This document shows positions 4,638 to 7,399 of a stretch of DNA of 7,399 bases, piece by piece. This DNA is from Acidobacteriota bacterium (GTDB lineage: Bacteria; Acidobacteriota; UBA6911). The stretch spans positions 1 through 7,399 of the forward strand of contig JAFNAH010000068.1 in assembly GCA_017860075.1 (NCBI GenBank), read 5' to 3'. The notes beneath the pieces are model-generated. The model searched no databases. It was not told the origin of the DNA and saw only the letters and a program-made list of their open reading frames with translations. A program made the position numbers and the translations under genes. The first letter of the stretch is position 1. Each line of letters starts with the position of its first letter.

Positions 4638-7399
4638 CTGGTGATAGGCTGCCGCGTAGGAAGTTTGAGCCTGAAGCGGGTGCCTTTGCCGGGTTCGCTG
4701 TCCACCAGGATCCTTCCCCCGTGCTCCTGGATGATTCCGTAGCTTATCGTCAGCCCGAGGCCCGTCCCCCTGGATGCGCCCTTCGTCGTGAAGAACGGAT
4801 CGTAGATCCGTTTGATCTCATCTTCGGAAATGCCTGTCCCGGTGTCTTCGATATCAACGATGACCATAGACTCGTTCATGCCCGTGTGCACCCTGAGTTC
4901 GCCTCCCCCGGGCATGGCGTCGCGGGCATTCAGGAAGAGATTCACGAAAACCTGCTGCAGCTTGCCGCCGTTGCCGAAAACCATCGGTATCGAGGTGTCC
5001 AATGAACGGCTGATCCTGATGCCGCTCCTGGTGAGCTGATGCTCGAGCAGGGTGAGGCTTTCCTGAAGCAGGCGATTCACATCGAGATCCTGGTACTCGG
5101 TTCCGTTTATCCGTGCGAAATTCAGCAGGCCGTTCACGATTCCTGCCGCGCGGAAAGTCTGCTTCTCGATCTTTTCCAGGATGCTCTTGCGAGCGTCAGA
5201 GGCGGGGGTTTCCTTCAGCAGCATCTGCGTGTAGCTGGAGATGCCCGTGATCGGGGTGTTGACTTCATGGGCGATGCCTGCGGCCATCAATCCCAGCGAG
5301 GAGAGCTTCTCCGCTTGCAGCAGCTGGTCTGCGAGCTCCACTTTCTCGGTGATGTCATCCATCACGAGCAGGCAGCCCGAACCCGAGTCGAAAGATCCGC
5401 GGAGCGGTATGATGCTCATGTCGACGATCAGCTTCGCCCCCGGGCGGTCGCCAAGGTAGAGCTTGTATATGTTCGCCGCCGATTTAAGCGCCCACCCTTT
5501 CGTGCCGGTCGCCCGGTGTACCGACGCTATGACGTCTGCGGGAAGCAGCCCTTCCACCGGCGTGCCCGCGACGTCATCTCTTCTGACCCGATAGAGGTCC
5601 TCGAAAGCGCGGTTGCAGGAAGTGATCCGGCCCGCAGCATCCAGGGCGAGGATCGCGACATTGACGCTTTCGATGATGTTTTCCGTGTAGATCTTGAGCC
5701 TCTCCAGCTCCATCGCCTTGGTCTCCACCGAACGGTAGAGGAAGGCGTTCTCGAGCGCGATCGCCGCATAGTTCGAGAGGGCCGACAGAAGGTCGAGGTC
5801 CTCGGAGCTGAAGTGACGTTCTGCAGGCAAAGAGCCAAGGCCGATGAATCCCATCCGTCGCCCTCGAAGGATGAGTTCCTGCAGCTGAATCACGCCGAAT
5901 TTGGCGAGGTCTCGATGCGCCCGATGCAACCGGCCGGGCCGCTCCGGAGCGTCAGAAGAAGGGCTCTGCTGCTCCAGCAACTCCTCCTCGCGATAGAAGG
6001 ACTTGCCCAGCGCCGGCAACGTAACCCCCAGGGAGTCGGTTATGCGGAAGAAACCGGGATGCGAGGCGTCTGCAAAGAACAACACCGCCTTGTCGAGGTT
6101 GAAGGTGCGGGCCACGCGTTCCAGGATGGATCGGGACAACCGGCTGAGACTGATCTCCGTACTCAGCGTCCGGGCGAAGTCCATGAGGCTGGCGCGCTCG
6201 TCGAACTGATCCTTGTAGAAGAACCGGTCGAGCCTGGACTGGATCCTTGCGCGCAACGGAGCGAACAGGAGCGCGATCGTGAGCGCCGCAACCGCGATCA
6301 CGAGGAAGTCGGCTTCCGGAGCCACCCACTTGATCCCTTCCCCCAGCCCCAGAACAAGAAGCAGGTAGATCACCAGGAGCAGGGAACTGGCCAGGAAATA
6401 CGCCGCGCCCCGGCGCACGATCACCTCGACGTCCAGGAGGCGGTAGCGGATGATGGCGTAGGCGAACGAAAGCGGGACAAGCCCCAGGAACAGTTGAGAC
6501 GAGTACAACAGCAGGTTGGTCCTGACGCCCAGCAACAGGGGGATCACGTAGATGAGGCTGAATGGAATCACACCGGCGAGCGTCCCATAACTCACCCACT
6601 TCATCTGCTGCCGCGTAGTCAGATCACGCGCCTGAATCCTTCGATACAGGAGAATCGAACCGCCTATGAGAAATCCGAGCACGAAGTAGATCAGATGAAT
6701 GCGGTCCAGCAACTGGAGAGACCTGGCGGTCCTCGGCAGCCTGAGCGGTGCCAGGCGACCCGTCATCCACAGCACGTGGAGCAGCCCGAGTCCGATCATC
6801 GGGAGGTACACCAGAGGGGCACGGCTCACCCCGTTGGCCAGTTCCCTGGGAAAGCGCATGCAGAAGTGGACGAACAGGGCAGGCAACAGGAGAAAGGCCG
6901 ATACGGACAGTCCGTACACAACCCAGTCGAAAGCCGACAACCGAGGGGTGTAGCTGTACAAGTAAACCACGAAGGCGGCGAGGCAGATCAGGTAGAAATG
7001 ATAGGCCCGGGGCTGATGGCCGCCCTTCACCGCAACGAACAGGCCGATGCCGAGATAGAGGAACGCGAGCAGGGTCCTGGGCAGGTCCCGCGCGGAAATC
7101 ATCCCTCTGCCGGCCAGCGTGACCGTCAGATCGCGAACCTCGCGGCCTGATGAAATCCGGTAACTGGTAGTCGCGTTGACACCCAGAGTGTCCACCAACC
7201 GGAAGAAGTCGCCGAGGTTCGTCACCTCCCGCCCGTTAACCGAGATTAGCTGATCTCCTGGCCGGATGCCCGCTTCTGCAGCCGGGCTGTCAGGCTCCAC
7301 TTCCTTCGCCGTCAGGCCGCTGCCGCCCTCCACCCAGAATGCCCCATCCCATGCCTCTACCCACGCCGCGCGATCGCGCAGGTTGAAGATACCTATCGC
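4634..7399 (-). CDS. PDZ / multi-TM / GAF / PAS sensor histidine kinase, 5' end outside the window
   Basis: A large membrane sensor kinase, partner of the NtrC-type regulator. The frame is open through the right edge. The only in-window start is a GTG at 7333 (899 residues) within the sequence FWVEGGSGLTAKEVEPDSPA, which reads as the continuous beginning of a PDZ domain, so the true start is probably beyond the window. In numbering from that GTG: PDZ about 1-77 (SPAAEAGIRPGDQLISVNG); about nine TM helices between 86 and 360, ending in FAYAIIRYRLLDVEVIVRRG as in ComP-like sensors; GAF-like 370-535; PAS 545-665; HisKA with phospho-acceptor His689 (GIAHEVNTP); HATPase with N-box NLFLNARDAM, G1 DTGTGI, F-box DPFFTTK and G2 GTGLGL. 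All kinase motifs are intact. If a membrane anchor precedes the PDZ, that domain would be periplasmic and nine crossings would place the kinase in the cytoplasm. The signal is unknown; misfolded or processed envelope proteins are possible given the PDZ. Confidence 0.93.
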   Translation of the reverse strand, partial: AIGIFNLRDRAAWVEAWDGAFWVEGGSGLTAKEVEPDSPAAEAGIRPGDQLISVNGREVTNLGDFFRLVDTLGVNATTSYRISSGREVRDLTVTLAGRGMISARDLPRTLLAFLYLGIGLFVAVKGGHQPRAYHFYLICLAAFVVYLYSYTPRLSAFDWVVYGLSVSAFLLLPALFVHFCMRFPRELANGVSRAPLVYLPMIGLGLLHVLWMTGRLAPLRLPRTARSLQLLDRIHLIYFVLGFLIGGSILLYRRIQARDLTTRQQMKWVSYGTLAGVIPFSLIYVIPLLLGVRTNLLLYSSQLFLGLVPLSFAYAIIRYRLLDVEVIVRRGAAYFLASSLLLVIYLLLVLGLGEGIKWVAPEADFLVIAVAALTIALLFAPLRARIQSRLDRFFYKDQFDERASLMDFARTLSTEISLSRLSRSILERVARTFNLDKAVLFFADASHPGFFRITDSLGVTLPALGKSFYREEELLEQQSPSSDAPERPGRLHRAHRDLAKFGVIQLQELILRGRRMGFIGLGSLPAERHFSSEDLDLLSALSNYAAIALENAFLYRSVETKAMELERLKIYTENIIESVNVAILALDAAGRITSCNRAFEDLYRVRRDDVAGTPVEGLLPADVIASVHRATGTKGWALKSAANIYKLYLGDRPGAKLIVDMSIIPLRGSFDSGSGCLLVMDDITEKVELADQLLQAEKLSSLGLMAAGIAHEVNTPITGISSYTQMLLKETPASDARKSILEKIEKQTFRAAGIVNGLLNFARINGTEYQDLDVNRLLQESLTLLEHQLTRSGIRISRSLDTSIPMVFGNGGKLQQVFVNLFLNARDAMPGGGELRVHTGMNESMVIVDIEDTGTGISEDEIKRIYDPFFTTKGASRGTGLGLTISYGIIQEHGGRILVDSEPGKGTRFRLKLPTRQPITR

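Noticed and set aside
3471..4742. A 423-codon plus-strand open frame opposite the regulator
   Set aside because: It mirrors the conserved NtrC-type gene, lacks domain-like features and has no ribosome-binding context, so it is a shadow frame.
5039..7150. A 703-codon plus-strand open frame opposite the histidine kinase
   Set aside because: It is antisense to a kinase with every domain motif intact. Its translation is rich in Arg, Gln, Glu and His with no recognisable domain, as expected from codon-bias shadowing in GC-rich DNA.

Overview
The window looks like a chromosomal segment from a moderately GC-rich, diderm (Gram-negative type) bacterium. The evidence is two ExbD-like proteins and one ExbB-like protein, which energise outer-membrane processes, a sigma54-type response regulator, and a secreted TPR protein. 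A large PDZ + multi-TM + GAF + PAS histidine kinase next to an NtrC-type regulator and an exbB-exbD-exbD-TPR block recalls Acidobacteriota or related deltaproteobacterial lineages. That assignment is an inference from architecture, not a measured result.

Layout, right to left, because almost everything is on the minus strand. (1) 4634-7399: a membrane histidine kinase whose reading frame is still open at the right edge of the window, so its N-terminus lies outside. (2) 3261-4637: an NtrC-family sigma54-activating response regulator, joined to the kinase by a 4-base ATGA overlap. (3) 3061-3260: a 200-base non-coding gap. It holds a good match to a sigma54 -24/-12 promoter (3132-3147), a separate sigma70-like promoter candidate (3191-3219), and inverted repeats at the distance expected for activator sites. 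(4) 2356-3060 exbB-like, 1928-2359 exbD-like, 1470-1919 a second exbD-like, and 529-1473 a secreted TPR protein. These four genes are tightly packed: ATGA overlaps at the first and last junctions and 8 bases at the middle one. (5) 68-550: one plus-strand gene of unknown function with a C-terminal beta-rich, Ig-like segment. It converges on the TPR gene, and their 3' ends overlap by 22 bases.

The most coherent reading is one regulatory circuit. An envelope or membrane signal is sensed by the PDZ/multi-TM kinase and phosphorylates the NtrC-type regulator. The regulator then activates sigma54-dependent transcription of the adjacent proton-motive-force-driven ExbB/ExbD/ExbD-TPR operon. No TonB, TonB-dependent receptor, Pal or TolB gene is present, so the device energised by this complex cannot be named from the window. 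No RNA genes, mobile elements, CRISPR arrays or convincing intrinsic terminators were seen.
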